64,000 nucleotides of DNA from Utricularia gibba (Eukaryota; Streptophyta; Magnoliopsida; Lamiales; Lentibulariaceae). The stretch's first letter is position 1. Every line of letters starts with the position of its first letter. The stretch is from positions 2,480,001-2,544,000 of the forward strand of contig CM007992.1 in the NCBI GenBank assembly GCA_002189035.1. Reading direction: 5' to 3'. Shown here piece by piece: positions 1 through 11,979 of this stretch. A program made the translations under genes and the position numbers. The notes under the pieces were generated by a model. It was not told where the DNA came from. It saw nothing but the letters and a program-made list of their open reading frames with translations, and searched no databases.

Positions 1-970
1 TCCCAAGGAGCCGAATATGAACAGTGTGGTGGCAGAGAAGGTGACAGAAGTCAGAAAAAGAGTACACACAAAGTCCACGAAGGTGAAAAAGGGAGATTTT
101 GGACAAAAAGGGAGAAAAGGTGGAGAGAGAAGGTAGATCTCCCCTTGGAGACTCACGAACAACTTTCTGGAGAAGGTTTTATGGGGAGGAAGACGAACAG
201 GAACTAAGCTCATGCTTGAAGATTGTTTTCTGTTTTCCAAGGATTATTACTCCTAGCTAGATTAGCTAGCGACGTTTTCTAACTTTATGTCGAACATTTC
301 AGTTTCCTGCTTGTTTATCTTCTAGTAGTCGACTGAGACATAAGTGCATTGTGGATGATGTTTTCTTTTCTATTTTTGTTTGTCTCAAGTATGAGTGGCT
401 AAGTAATTAGGGGGTGCCTTGGGGTGAAAGGGGAGAAACATGTTAATCAATTTTTAGATCTAAACAGCCATAAGTCACGCCACTTCCTTAACAAAGCAGG
501 ATAGAACAACCCTAATTAGAGGGTAGTAGTGAAACCCAACTTAACAACCCTAATTAGAGGTAGAACAAAGATAAGGGGGAAAAACAAGAGTTCGGGTAGA
601 CCTAGACCTTGTGAGTTAGTTGTATGATTTGTGGTTCGTATGAGCTTGTTTGGTGATAAGCATACATCCCCTAGGAGTCTCAAGGCATCACCCATTTCAT
701 TTCAGAAACAACCGAACTCCAGAACGTATTACTTTTCTTTACTGTATTTCGTTTCAGTTCTGCCTTAGTCCTAGCTAAGACCAATTTTACCAGCGTGACA
801 TTAATTTCATGCATTAACTTTCACATAGCAAGCACCTACTCTTTGTGTTCGACCCTAATCACTATGCTCATAATTGTTTTATGCTTGAAGGTGTATTAGG
901 TTATAAATTTATTTGATAGGAAGATTTACATTTACAAAGTGTAAATTTTTCGTTTATCACTCATTTTAGT
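1..970 (+). repeat. Dispersed leader-like repeat, copy A
   Basis: This non-coding stretch is copy A of a family seen again near 4490-5620, 8560-9720, 48560-48990 and, inverted, near 44704-48060. Shared landmarks in order are a purine-rich start, a segment like AACCCTAATTAGAGGTAG, a block like GTGATAAGCATACATCC followed by 'TAGGAGTC..AAGGCA', TTGTGTTCGACCCTAATCA, and 'TATAAATTTATTTGATAGGAA' ending in TTCGTTTATCA. This order resembles the untranslated leader between the 5' LTR and gag of plant LTR retrotransposons. No ORF is supported. Copy A is cut by the left window edge. Confidence 0.6.
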
Positions 971-1015
971 AGCCTTTCAGAAGCTGATTATCCTCAGCCG
1001 ATTTATACCCCATCA
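968..1015 (-). repeat. Truncated LTR end, minus strand
   Basis: Read on the minus strand from 1015, the sequence begins TGATGGGGTATAAATCGG and continues GATAATCAGCTTCTGAAAGGCT. That matches the first ~45 bases of the solo LTR at 23150-23674, and more loosely the one at 1279-1811. Only the LTR start is present; it abuts the end of leader repeat copy A directly. It is a broken LTR fragment facing the solo LTR at 1279. Confidence 0.6.
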
Positions 1016-1278
1016 ATATTTGTACATAAACGTAGACTAAATCACTGATTCAATTCATCTTATGTTTTCTGATATTTACTTAATTGTTAGCAACGATGTC
1101 ATGGAACAAATCAACCTTAAAAAATATACACAACGTCATTGAGTCATGATAAACAAGCAGGGGAGACAATGGAATATTTAGCCACCGACAATCTCTAGCT
1201 TCAAGGGACAATGGATGCTTTGCAAAAGTGAAAGAAATGAGAATAGAGGATGGATATTTTTTTCTGGACAATCAACAC

Positions 1279-1811
1279 TGATAGGGTATAAACCGGTCGG
1301 ATATAATCGGTTCCTAAAAGGCTGCCAAATGAGATCCCGAGGGGATAACGCCAAACGACAGATCGACATCTGTCAGAAATCTGACAGGTATGGCCATATG
1401 ACACAGTCTGAAAAGCGGCCGAATTACGGCATGACAGGCGGCCGATATCTGAAAAGTGAGATCATATAGTAGGAGCAGAAAGCAACCGATATTTGCAGAC
1501 ACCAGAATTTGGTCAGAGTGAGCTCTCCTATAAATAGGAGGAATTATGATGAAAAGGGGGTTTTTTGGACTCAAAAAGATTTCTTCAAGTTGTATTCTCC
1601 TTTTCGTGACCTCCATCTAGTGAAACTTTTTTCCGGCGAGCTCCGGCAGCTTCGTGGTTTTTCCGCTCTCCGGCAGTTTCCACGCAAAAAATCCTTGCTC
1701 ACTCTTATTCTAATCGCACCAACCGTGAAGAACGTGACTAGGCGCGGCATTCCCGACCGCGCCTATCACCTGAAATCGGCCTCCCACCAGATACCGATTT
1801 CACCCATAACA
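1279..1811 (+). mobile_element. Solo LTR, family X, with 5-bp target duplication
   Basis: The segment starts TGATAGGGTATAAACC and ends CCCATAACA. It is flanked on both sides by AACAC (1274-1278 and 1812-1816), a perfect 5-bp target-site duplication. It contains a TATA box (TATAAATA, 1529-1536) inside CCTATAAATAGG, as expected of an LTR promoter. The inverse complement of 23150-23674 aligns along the whole length (shared CTGTCAGAAATCTGACA-like block, TATA box, TTTCCACG-AAAAAATCC block). No internal retrotransposon sequence is attached, so it is best read as a solo LTR left by unequal recombination. Lineage (Copia or Gypsy) is not determined. Confidence 0.8.
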
Positions 1812-1816
1812 AACAC

Positions 1817-2638
1817 AATATAGAGAACTTAGATGAGGGGGAAGGAGAAGAAAATTTGAGAAGAACTTTACTTGAAACATTAACTAATGAAGAATAGAAC
1901 TTGAACTCTATTTTATTTTGACTTTCAAACATTTACTATTATTAACTCTATTTTTGAACATGAATATTAATCTATATTTAGTTTTAGTTCACTAAATTGT
2001 GATTTATTCTTTCAATATGTGTTGCTATGTTATATAAATATTTTAAGATTTGCGAAGGTAGGATGGTAGCTTTAATTCTTATTTTTTGTTTATATTTTTG
2101 CATGTTTTACTATCTTACTATACCTCAGATGGATTTAAGGGATTGTAGAATTATAAACACAAGAAACCAATTGGAGGAATCAGAATAGTGTTTTTTAGAA
2201 TCAGAGTTAGTGGCATGTCTAGCCGCAAAGACCACTCTTACAAGATGTGCTAAGCCAATTTATCGAGTAGCAGACCAAGTTACATAAGAAATGGCTAAAG
2301 AGCGAAAAATCCTTGTAGATGTAGCTAAGATAGGTGATATCAAAACAAGTCAAAATAATAAACAAGTGACCTTAACCCTTACTCCTTACACATAGTAGAC
2401 AAATTCAATTGAAATGTGTCTAAAAAAATGTTTTCAAATGGATTATATATAGAGATTTTATTAAATCAAAAAAATTGGATTGGTTAATTGGAGTGGATGT
2501 TATGTTACCATCAATTGAAGAAATAGTAATATATATATTATTTATTTATGTATTTTTGAACTATCCATTTTAGAATTAGTAATTCACATTTCAACGAACT
2601 TGGCAAGTGCAATAGAAGGACAAAAGCACCGGCGGATC
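1817..2638. other. Intergenic, 3' side of LHCB1
   Basis: No gene is supported. Part of it (about 1850-2150) resembles 24530-24815 in the same orientation (shared TATTATTAACTCTATTT and AAATTGTGATTT blocks), so it is probably another old retrotransposon fragment. The 3' untranslated region of the minus-strand LHCB1 gene must lie just left of 2639. Confidence 0.5.
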
Positions 2639-3435
2639 TCACTTTCCGGGGACGAAGTTAGTGGCATAAGCCCAGGCATTGTTGTTAACAGGGTCAGCGA
2701 GGTGGTCCGACAGATTCTCCAACGGCCCTTTTCCGGTGACAATCGCCTGTACGAAGAACCCGAACACTGAAAACATCGCCAATCTTCCGTTCTTGATCTC
2801 CTTCACCTTCAACTCCGCAAACGCCTCCGGGTCATCCGCAAGACCCAACGGGTCGAAGCTCCCTCCCGGATAAAGCGGATCTGTGACCTCCCCGAGCGGC
2901 CCTCCCGCGACCCGGTAAGCTTCGACCGCGCCCATTAAGATCACCTGCGTAGCCCAGATGGCCAAAATGCTCTGCGCGTGAATCAAGCTTGGGTTGCCCA
3001 GGTAATCGAGCCCGCCTTCGCTGAAGATCTGAGAGCCGGCCTTGAACCACACGGCCTCGCCGAATTTGACCCCGTTTTTGGCTAGTAGTTCAGGGAAAAC
3101 GATTCCAAGTGCCCCGAGCATGGCCCATCTGGCGTGAATCACTTCGAGCTCACGGTTTTTGGCGAAGGTTTCGGGGTCGGCGGAGAGGCCGGCGGTGTCC
3201 CAGCCGTAATCTCCGGGAACTCGCCGGTGAGGTAGCTTGGGGCCTCGCCGGAGAAGGGACCCAAGTATTTGACACGGTCGGGGCCGTACCAGGGGCTGCC
3301 GGAGGAGACGGATTTGGAAGTGGCTTTTCTCATGGAGATTCTTCCTTTGCCGGTGATCTCAGGGGAGATCTGCTTCAATGCCTGGCCAGCGAAGGAGGGG
3401 GAGGAGAGAGCGGCCATTGTTGAAGTTGCAGCCAT
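2639..3435 (-). CDS. LHCB1: Light-harvesting chlorophyll a/b-binding protein of LHCII type I (frameshifted by one base)
   Basis: The product binds chlorophyll a, chlorophyll b and carotenoids in the thylakoid membrane as the main trimeric antenna of photosystem II. Translation from 3435 gives a Ser/Ala-rich transit peptide, then [20 protein letters not shown]. The second part (ORF from 3142) carries [14 protein letters not shown]-type helix [17 protein letters not shown], the helix A motif [11 protein letters not shown] and the C-terminus [15 protein letters not shown]. The gene is intronless, as usual for LHCB1 and unlike LHCB2. The frame breaks near 3213-3216, where GAG TTC CCC GGA GAT is expected but one C is missing. 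The 797-nt span is one base short of 266 codons, the normal family length of about 265 residues. All pigment-helix segments are intact on either side, so it is either a very young pseudogene or, more likely, a sequencing error. Confidence 0.93.
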
Positions 3436-3510
3436 TGGAGAAGATGGAATTCAGGTGAAGCTTTTTCTTGTTTTTCTTCCTTTCCGGTAACGTTGAGTGG
3501 GAGATTGTTG

Positions 3511-3577
3511 CTTTAAATGGAGGAAGAAGACGAGTAGATGCCTTATCCGTTGTCATCTTTATCTCGAATTTCATTGG
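3511..3577 (-). promoter_or_regulatory. LHCB1 promoter: CCAAT box, GATA/I-box motifs, TATA-like box
   Basis: Upstream of the LHCB1 start on the minus strand there is a CCAAT box (complement of 3573-3577), then GATAAAGATGA (3553-3563), GATAAGG (3541-3547) and a TTTAAA TATA-like box near 3511-3518. GATA motifs between the CCAAT and TATA boxes are the known light-responsive layout of type I LHCII (Cab) promoters. The gene is therefore probably under normal phytochrome and circadian Cab control. The match is by eye. Confidence 0.65.
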
Positions 3578-3719
3578 TTCCCTTGATCCACCGCTGTCCA
3601 AGTGGCGGTACCTCTCTATCTCTCTGCAATTTCTTGGAATTTTATTGTTTGGGCGACGTGTCTCGCTTTCACCCACAGTTCAACTAAAGCCATGGTACCA
3701 TTCGAATCATGTGTGACTC

Positions 3720-4489
3720 GGGGACACGAGGGATTGGACACTTTGTTCTTTTTGTGAAACAAAGGTTAGAATGAGCAACATCTAAATTCTGAGAATTCGG
3801 TTTATAACAGCTTTGAGTTGTGTTAACGGGAGCAGAGGTGAGTGTAGAGGCGTTAGTTCCAAGGTCATAGAGAAGGTGTTCTCTTTTCCACAGAGTGTGA
3901 ATGTATGATTAAGTATATCTTTCTTCATTTTTGAAAATAAGTAAGACCACATCAGATAATTTAAAAAAAAAAATCAATAAATAACTTTCAACGTTTCTTT
4001 ATATCTATTCCCAAAAAAACTAAATGTAATTATAAATATTAATTAAATTAAAAAAATTTAATTAAAAGTACTAAAAACTTGAAATATTATATATAACATA
4101 AATTGAAATAATTAAAAATAACCAACATAAAAAATGTTAATTAAACTTTGTCCAAATATGTTCAATCTCATCTTTTTTCAGACAGTACTAAATATTGACA
4201 TCATATAAATTAATTACTTTATCCAAATAATTTTACATATTCAATCCAATATTTCTATAAATTTTTTGCAATTGAACTATTGAAAATTTATCATATTCAT
4301 GTGCAATTTTTCTTTTATGAATAACATAACCTTTATCTTTCATAATCATATTATGCAAAATGATGTATATAAGTATTGCAAATTGACATTGTAAAATTCT
4401 GAAAGTACACTCTGTATTTTTTTGAGCTCTCTCCCGAAATTTAGCAAAAGCCGAGGTTTTCGAGCTTATAGAAGAGTAATAGACTTGAT
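3720..4489. other. AT-rich intergenic
   Basis: The upstream flank of LHCB1 grades into AT-rich DNA with homopolymer A/T runs. I see no gene and no clear repeat boundary. Confidence 0.4.
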
Positions 4490-5620
4490 AATATATAGTT
4501 TTAAGTGCTTTAGGATAAGAAAATGAATTAATACTCTACTACAAAACTCAGATTTTATTATGTATTTCTGTATTTTATAATTAGTTATATTGTTTGCATC
4601 TTTTCTTCCTAATTAGGACTAAAACTAAATTCAATCCCAATCTTAGTTTTAATCATTTTTTTAAGCAATACAGCATATTTCAATAATGAAAATCCTAATG
4701 AAATGCACAATAGAGTCTACATGAAAAAGAGACAAAAAAGAAGAAATAGAAGTACCAAATCTCAAAATGATCCAAAAGAAATATTTTGGACATAATGAAG
4801 AAAAAGAAGAGGAACTACACTTTTAACAACATGCAACACATAATTCTGGAGAAGATTAAGAAGAAAAATAGCAAGAATCAGAAAGACAAGAGAGATGACC
4901 TAGAAATGAAGAATATTCATCCTAGAGGGGAGTAATTTTAGAATTTTCGTACAAACTATTTACGATTTCAATTACTGTTTATGTTTTTTTATTACTGTTA
5001 AGTTGCAAAATGAATATGATGTTCATGCTATATTATGAAAATGTTTTATTTTCTGTTAATATGAGTAGTAAAACATTTAATGGTACCATAAATCATGTGC
5101 TAATTGTTCTTTTGGTCTTGTTAGCCATAAATTATATTATTTTCTTGAGAAATCAGAATAGATGTAGAAGGGAGAAGTAATGACACTTATCTTAAACAAC
5201 TCTAATTAGATGTAAATCAAAAATTATAGGAAAATAAGGATTTAGTAGACCTAAACTTTTACTTGTTGAATGAATAATTTATAGTTTAGGTAAAACTATT
5301 TTAGTGATGAGCATGGATTCCTTGTAAGTCCCAGGGCACCACTTGGTAAATATCTGGTTTTAATTGTTTACTACCTTTATGTATATTATTGTGAAATTAC
5401 TAGTTTTAGCTCAAACTAAAATTTTCAACCGTGATATTTACTTAATACATTAATTCTCACATAATAAATACTAACTTCTTGTGTTCGACCCTAATGAAAA
5501 TACTCATAGTTATATCATTATTGAGTGTGCACTAGACTTATAAATTTTATTTGATTGTAAAATTTACAATTTATAACGACTTGCTATCATTTATCAATAT
5601 TTCATAAAAAAGTCTAATTT
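4490..5620 (+). repeat. Dispersed leader-like repeat, copy B
   Basis: It aligns with copy C (8560-9720) over its full length, beginning with a 'TTGCATCTTTTCTTCCTAAT' block, passing a 'AAGTACC..ATTTTGGA' purine block that also appears in copy A near 50-130, and ending with TTGTGTTCGACCCTAAT and the 'TATAAATTTTATTTGAT' block. It is much more decayed than copy A and AT-shifted. No ORF survives. Confidence 0.6.
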
Positions 5621-8559
5621 GAATAAATACCATCGACTAAATAATATCTCATTTCATAAAAATTTCCATTATCAATAGATTGCATTTATGAACCAACATC
5701 ATGATGCAACTTGTTTAATAAAGTAGAATGTTATAATAAATTTAAATCATTATGTGTAACTACTATTTTAAAAAAATATAAGTAAAATCTATGTATCAGT
5801 AGAATCCAATATTAATATGAGTGAAGGTTTAAAATGATCTCTATGTTATATTAATCTTGCAATACAATAGGAAAATTTTTTCACTTCCAATGCATGCAAT
5901 CAATGCTTCCAAGTATTCCAAAAATGCTTTAAGTCACTCTCTATGCAAGCAAACATTTTAAATCTTCTATTTTAGGGGATCTGAAATATTATTCTAAAAA
6001 ACAAGAGTGAATAGTGATAATAAAATGATGAATACATTTCATGGAGATTGTCTACTCAATTCACATCCATAAGCTAACATTTGAATAGTAGCAATGCACT
6101 TTTGCAAAGCGTTCAAGCCTAAACAACTAATGAAATCTATTTTATCTTGAAAATATGGATCTACAAATTTGACAAATTTATTCTATTGTGTAAGTCGGAT
6201 AATGCTAAAAATAATCAACTACTAACCTTTCATAACCTAATTCATGATTATGCTCAATATATTATAATGGACTTTTGAAAATTTTTCATCCTGCGCATCA
6301 ATGTAATCAATTCTTTAAATAATTGTTCATAATCTATGTTATCCTCATAAAAATAATAGGGCAAGTAGTTGAAAATTTTGAATCTATGATATATTTTATG
6401 CAAAGATATTATTAGTCACCTGTAAATAAATCAAAATCAATTTGCATATCAATAAAATTTGGTACAATTAGAATTTACATTTACATTATTATATATATAT
6501 ATATATATATATCTGTCATACTTATTTTTATTTATTATATTTAATATCTTTTATCATATTTATTGATTTTCATAATTTTGTATATATGTATCACATTTAT
6601 ATTTTTCTATTACATCAATAATTTCCTATTAAATTTATTTAGATGTATTATATTGATAACATTTTATTACATTAATTTTTTACTATTAATAGTTACATTG
6701 ATTAACATTTTATTTGGATTTACAATTTTCATTTTTAATAGTTACATATATAATCATCATACTCGTTTGTAATTAACACATTAATTGTATATGAGTAAAA
6801 ATTAAAAACCTTAATATCATCATTCGTGGTACAAATTCATTTAATTCAATTCAATAAATGTGCACCCTTTAAACAAAAACATAAATATAAAAATGTTACA
6901 TCTAAAATCAAAGTCACAACTAAACATCACATTGAATAATTTTTTATAATACATAAGTATTAAACATTTAAAAAAGTGATACATACTCAAAGCATGATAA
7001 TATAAAAAGTGCACAACATTTTCATCTAACTCATCGAAATTAACACATTTATTTTCTTCCTCATTTCTAAAATTACTTTGATCAACATTTTCTAACATGT
7101 AATTGCAATGACATAATAAGCTATATCATAAATTGCTTTTTGTACCAAAATAAATTTGTTATAACCATTGCCTCTTGTTGACATTATCCTATTTATACAA
7201 CCTACAAGTATACTAATATCAGAGCTCAAAATTTTTTATTTTCTTCTTATTGTTTCTATACTATAAGGAACTAATAGTGAAAGGCATCATCAAAGCATAT
7301 TTAAAGATTTATGAATCATTTACAAATCAATAAAAATAGGTGATCAGATCTACGTAACTATCAAAGATCTATGAATCATTTATGAATGAAGTGTTTTCAT
7401 AAATCTGAAACAATAATTTCAAAAGTAACTGTCAAATTTCAACTGCTAATTTGAAATATTAAAATGATTCTTAAATAGTAAAAAAATTAGTCACAATGAA
7501 ATATACCATCAACTATTTCAAAGATATAGCAATTTGTGAAATATATTGGAAAAATTTAAAGCATTTAGAAATGGAATTGTTTCATAAATCTAAAACAGCA
7601 ACTAAAAAATCACTAAATACATTTGAAAATATATGAAAAAAATGAAAAGAAATAGCAATTGGTCAAAAAAAATTTGTTCACATTTTGTACATAATCTTAA
7701 ACAAATGTGAAGAACTTAAGAGAAATTTACATGTTGCACGTGTAACTTAGAAAAAGCAAACATGAATAAATTAGAAATGAAAAAAGAACCTGCACTTGAT
7801 ATTATTGAGTTTCCAAAAAGAAATTCAGTTTCCGTGAACGAGTTTTGGGAAAATTCTAAACCATGTCTTTATTGATATTTGAAAGGTAATATTTAAAAAT
7901 GTACAATCATATAGTTATTTCTGAAAATGAATAAAATTATACTACTAAGAGGAGGCAAAAAAATTCACTTGTTAAATTCTTCTATTTTAAAAAAAAACAT
8001 CAAGTGAATATGTTTATATATAGGTGTAATAAAATATTTTCAAAAATGAATATTTGTAAATTAACTTATTTTCAAAATATAATTAAGAAATTTTAGATAT
8101 ATGGATTCTTACACTCATATTCATTGTTTATATATAGTATTTAATAGTAAATCATTAATATATATGATGATTTATTTGACAAATATTGATTCATTAATTT
8201 CAAGAGAAACAAATATTAGGTGTCTTATTTTATATTGATATATTGTTTTTTTTTAATTGTATGATTTTATTCTTGGTTGTTAGTAACTATAAATGCATCC
8301 TAGCAGTATCATTGTTTTCTAATTTTGTAGACTAATGTTCAAATTTCTCATCAAAGACTCATGATGCATCAATTCTTATCCTTTGTCTTCATGTTCTTAT
8401 AATTAAGTGTATATAATTTTTATTCTTTTAAGAATCCCACACTAACACAAATTGACTCTCTAATAGTTGTAAATTGTGATTTAGCTTGCAAGCATCTCAT
8501 ACTTTTGATTGTTACCGATGCTTGAATATATTATTATTATTAACAAATCTTTGAGTGTT
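5621..8559. other. AT-rich intergenic between repeat copies B and C
   Basis: No gene is supported in these 2.9 kb. Short ORFs here are AT-rich chance frames. Because copies B and C are in the same orientation about 4.06 kb apart, this interval could be the remains of one element's interior or two independent insertions; no coding domain decides it. Confidence 0.35.
6488..6512. repeat. (AT)n microsatellite
   Basis: An uninterrupted run of about twelve AT dinucleotides inside AT-rich intergenic DNA. Confidence 0.9.
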
Positions 8560-9720
8560 TAAAAATAAAAAAATGATTAATATTTTGCTACGAAATATAA
8601 ACTTTATTGTGTATTTATACGTTTTTGTGACTAACACCACTACTTGCATCTTTTATTCTTAATTGGGATTAAATTATGGATTTAGTTTTAATTTTAGTTA
8701 TAATCATTCTCTTGAGAAATGTAACATATTTTAGTAGCCCAAATCTCATAACACCGAAAGAGAATAATGAAGTTGTTGAAGATGTAAACAAAAGTTGAAT
8801 GAAGTACACCAAATCAAGGTGAAGAAAAAAAAGGATTTTTGGAATGATGAGAAAGAAAAAATACATATATAATTGGAAGAATGTGCCATAGACTTCTAGG
8901 AGGGAGAAGATTAGAAAAAAATTGCAAAAATTAGGAAGAAGAACGAATAAGAAAAACTAGGAATCAAGTCTTCTTTTGAAGATTTATTTTGTTTATGAAA
9001 AACATTACTCCTAGTTTAGAATAATTTTAGTTTTTTGTGCAATCATTTACGATTCCAGTTACCACTTATTTTGTTGTTTCTTTTTTTTTTCTGTTGAGTT
9101 GTAAAATGAGAATAGTTTTAATGTTATGTTATGAAAGTGTTTTATTTTACTTAGTATGAATGGCTAACACTTAGAGGGTACGTTGGGATCGTAAGAAGAT
9201 AGTGTGCGAATTATTCTTTTGATTTTCTTAGTCATAAATCACATCACTTTATTAATCAATCAGGATAGATCCAAAAGAAAGAGATGGTGATAATTATGTT
9301 AAACAACTCTAATTAGAGTTAAACCAAAAATTAGAGAAAAACAAATATTTGGATAGATCTAAATTTTTGCTTATTAAATGTATGGCTTATGGTTTAGGTG
9401 AGATTATTTTAACAATAAGCATGCAATCTATTGAAATCCAAAGGCATTAACTTGATTAATTTTAGATAAAATTTGCTTTTAAGTTTTACTGTCTTTCTAT
9501 ATATTATTGTCAGATTGTTAATTTTCGGTTAGACTAAATCTATTAAATATAAAAAAAACAATTGTATTGACTTTTACATAAGTAATTCCTTATGTTCGAC
9601 CCTAATTCATTATGTTCATATTTTTTCTATAATTAGTTGTGAATTAGATGTATAAATTTATTTGATACGTGAATGCAATTTTAACGACTTGCGTAAATTT
9701 TCATTTAACAATGATATAAC
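8560..9720 (+). repeat. Dispersed leader-like repeat, copy C
   Basis: It carries the same ordered landmarks as copies A and B: 'ACTTGCATCTTTTATTCTTAA', 'AAGTACACCAAATCAAGGTGAAG' (matching copy A near 50-80), CTCTAATTAGAGTTAAACC, and TTATGTTCGACCCTAATTCA, then ATTTATTTGATA. It is strongly decayed, with no surviving coding sequence. Confidence 0.6.
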
Positions 9721-11979
9721 TAATCCTAATTAAAAACATTAATAAAAATATGAAATCAATACAAAAAAATATTATTATTGTTTCGTTTTTTAATATTTAA
9801 CAAATTAAAAATGTATATAGGCATTTGAATCCTCACATATGTTAATAAAATTAATTTATCAATCTCTAGATATTTGTATAAGGATTCATTCAAAATTAGT
9901 TTGTCGATCTCGAGACAATTATCTTAAATATAGTAAGGTATTAATTTTTTATTTGGATAATATTGTGAATTGATTTGTTTAACAACTCTTGACCGTTTCA
10001 CAATACCAAACAATTCATCAATACTAAAGGGGAATTGGTTATAGTGTCATAACTTTACAAATGCAATAATGTTTTTTATGCAAATTAGTTAAAAAAAGAT
10101 AAATGCATATAAATTGAATAAAAAACAATCTCAATGAATAGATGAATAAATAATCTCAAATCACATCTAAAATAATTTTTGTCTATTGCAAAAGCACTAG
10201 ATCCACATTATTTTGGAGATAATATTGATTATATTTTAAAATTTATTAATCTTGTTTATGACATGATTCATTTATTTGACATCGATACACCAAATTTTCA
10301 TTTATTATATTTATTATGATTAAATACAATATTAAAGGTAAAAATAATTATCTATCCTCAAGAAAAGAATGCCTCATTTGGAAACTTACATTCTACTAAA
10401 TTTAATTATATTCTATTATAATTGATTCAACCTTTCAAATATGTACTTTATTCTATGCTATTTGAATTGATTTTTGAGAATCAATTCAATTCTTAGAGAA
10501 ACGTGAATATATAGCTTTTCATACAAAATTGTTTTTTTAGAATTGATTTTAAGAAATAAATTTACTAGTATACTCATCTTTAATATATAATTACAAGCAA
10601 TACTATTTTTTAATAATAAATACTAATATTTAAAAGAAATTAATTCTATTTATATGGGATATAATTTTACAAATTTTCACTCAATGACACAAGAATCATT
10701 GATTTAAAAAATTGTTAATATGTTTGATGAATATTGATGTTATATAATATTGATGTGATAAATATGATGATTAGTAAATATAGATAAATATGTAATTTGC
10801 TTATGAATATCACTTCTTATTTTTCCCCACTCCAAACATTAATCAATTTAATAATTATTATTTTCAAATAATACTCCTAAACATATATCAATTTTCATTT
10901 TATTAAAATTTTCAATTCTATTAAAATCAATTCTGAAGTGATTTTTCCAAATATGATGATAATGATTCTACCTTTTGGGATGATGTCTCTAATGTATTAG
11001 ATAGAAGAAGATTGCAATGTATAACGTTATTACATTTTTTCTCATTCGTTAAATCCATAATAATTTTTTAGAATATTATGTTAATATTGTATTATTGTTG
11101 TGCATCATATTTTTCATCTTCAATGTTTTTTTTTTTTGTTTTTAGTTGTGCAATTGGACAATGTAAAAATGTATATGTTTATATTCCTGCACCCCAATCT
11201 GACCTTGAAGTATAGAAGAGACGTACTTAAACGATTCTTTCTTAATGACCAACTAAGAGCTAAGGAGACCAATGAGTTTGCAATATTTTTAGAAGTTTAA
11301 TACCACTTCTAAATTAAAAATCATTTATCATTTACGTGTCAACGTTTCCAACTTTTAGGTCATGTAACGTTAAAAGGATGGGAATGAAATGATTTAGTTT
11401 ATTAAGGATAATGTGCAGCTTTAATTGAAATAAAATATTTTTACCCACTTTTCAGTGGAATTAATTTTTTTCCCTTATTCAAAGTAATTCTCATATTTTT
11501 ATTTTTTCATAGGTTTAATTCAAAATATAATCTTTACCCATTCAAACATCGCCAAACTAATCAACCAAAGATGGTCTTATGGTTCAACATCCCGCTTCCC
11601 ATTACCCGAATAACATAGACAGATGCCAACCCTGAAGCTCCTAAAGATTCCTACAGGAGATGTGTTCTTCAGTCAAACCACGTTAAGATCTATTTTTCCA
11701 AGCCATCCCGCATTCTACCTAGTTTTCATAGATCATGCGCGCACATGGAACACTCAAAACTAAAATCTACCCAACGAAAGGTCTAAGAGACCCGAGTGAA
11801 ATACTAGTTCTGATTGTTCAGAACAGCAACCAGGGACAGGGGCTGGAGTTCTGATTGAAATACTAGTTACGGAACAACTAGGGATTAGACTCTTTATTCC
11901 TGGAGTCTGGGGCTGGAGTTCTAACCATACCACAAGCTACAGATTCAGGCAGCAGCATAAGGACCTTTCAGAATGTGAA
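9721..11979. other. AT-rich intergenic downstream of UreG
   Basis: No gene is supported. A short open frame at 11100-11300 has no recognisable domain. The part from about 11570 to 11979 has more balanced base composition and may include the 3' untranslated region of the minus-strand UreG gene. Confidence 0.4.

Noticed and set aside
2679-3490. Several long plus-strand frames over LHCB1
   Set aside because: They are antisense shadows of the GC-rich LHCB1 coding region; only the minus-strand frame matches the family.
11100-11300. 66-codon ORF as a gene
   Set aside because: No domain, no splice support, AT-rich surroundings; probably chance.
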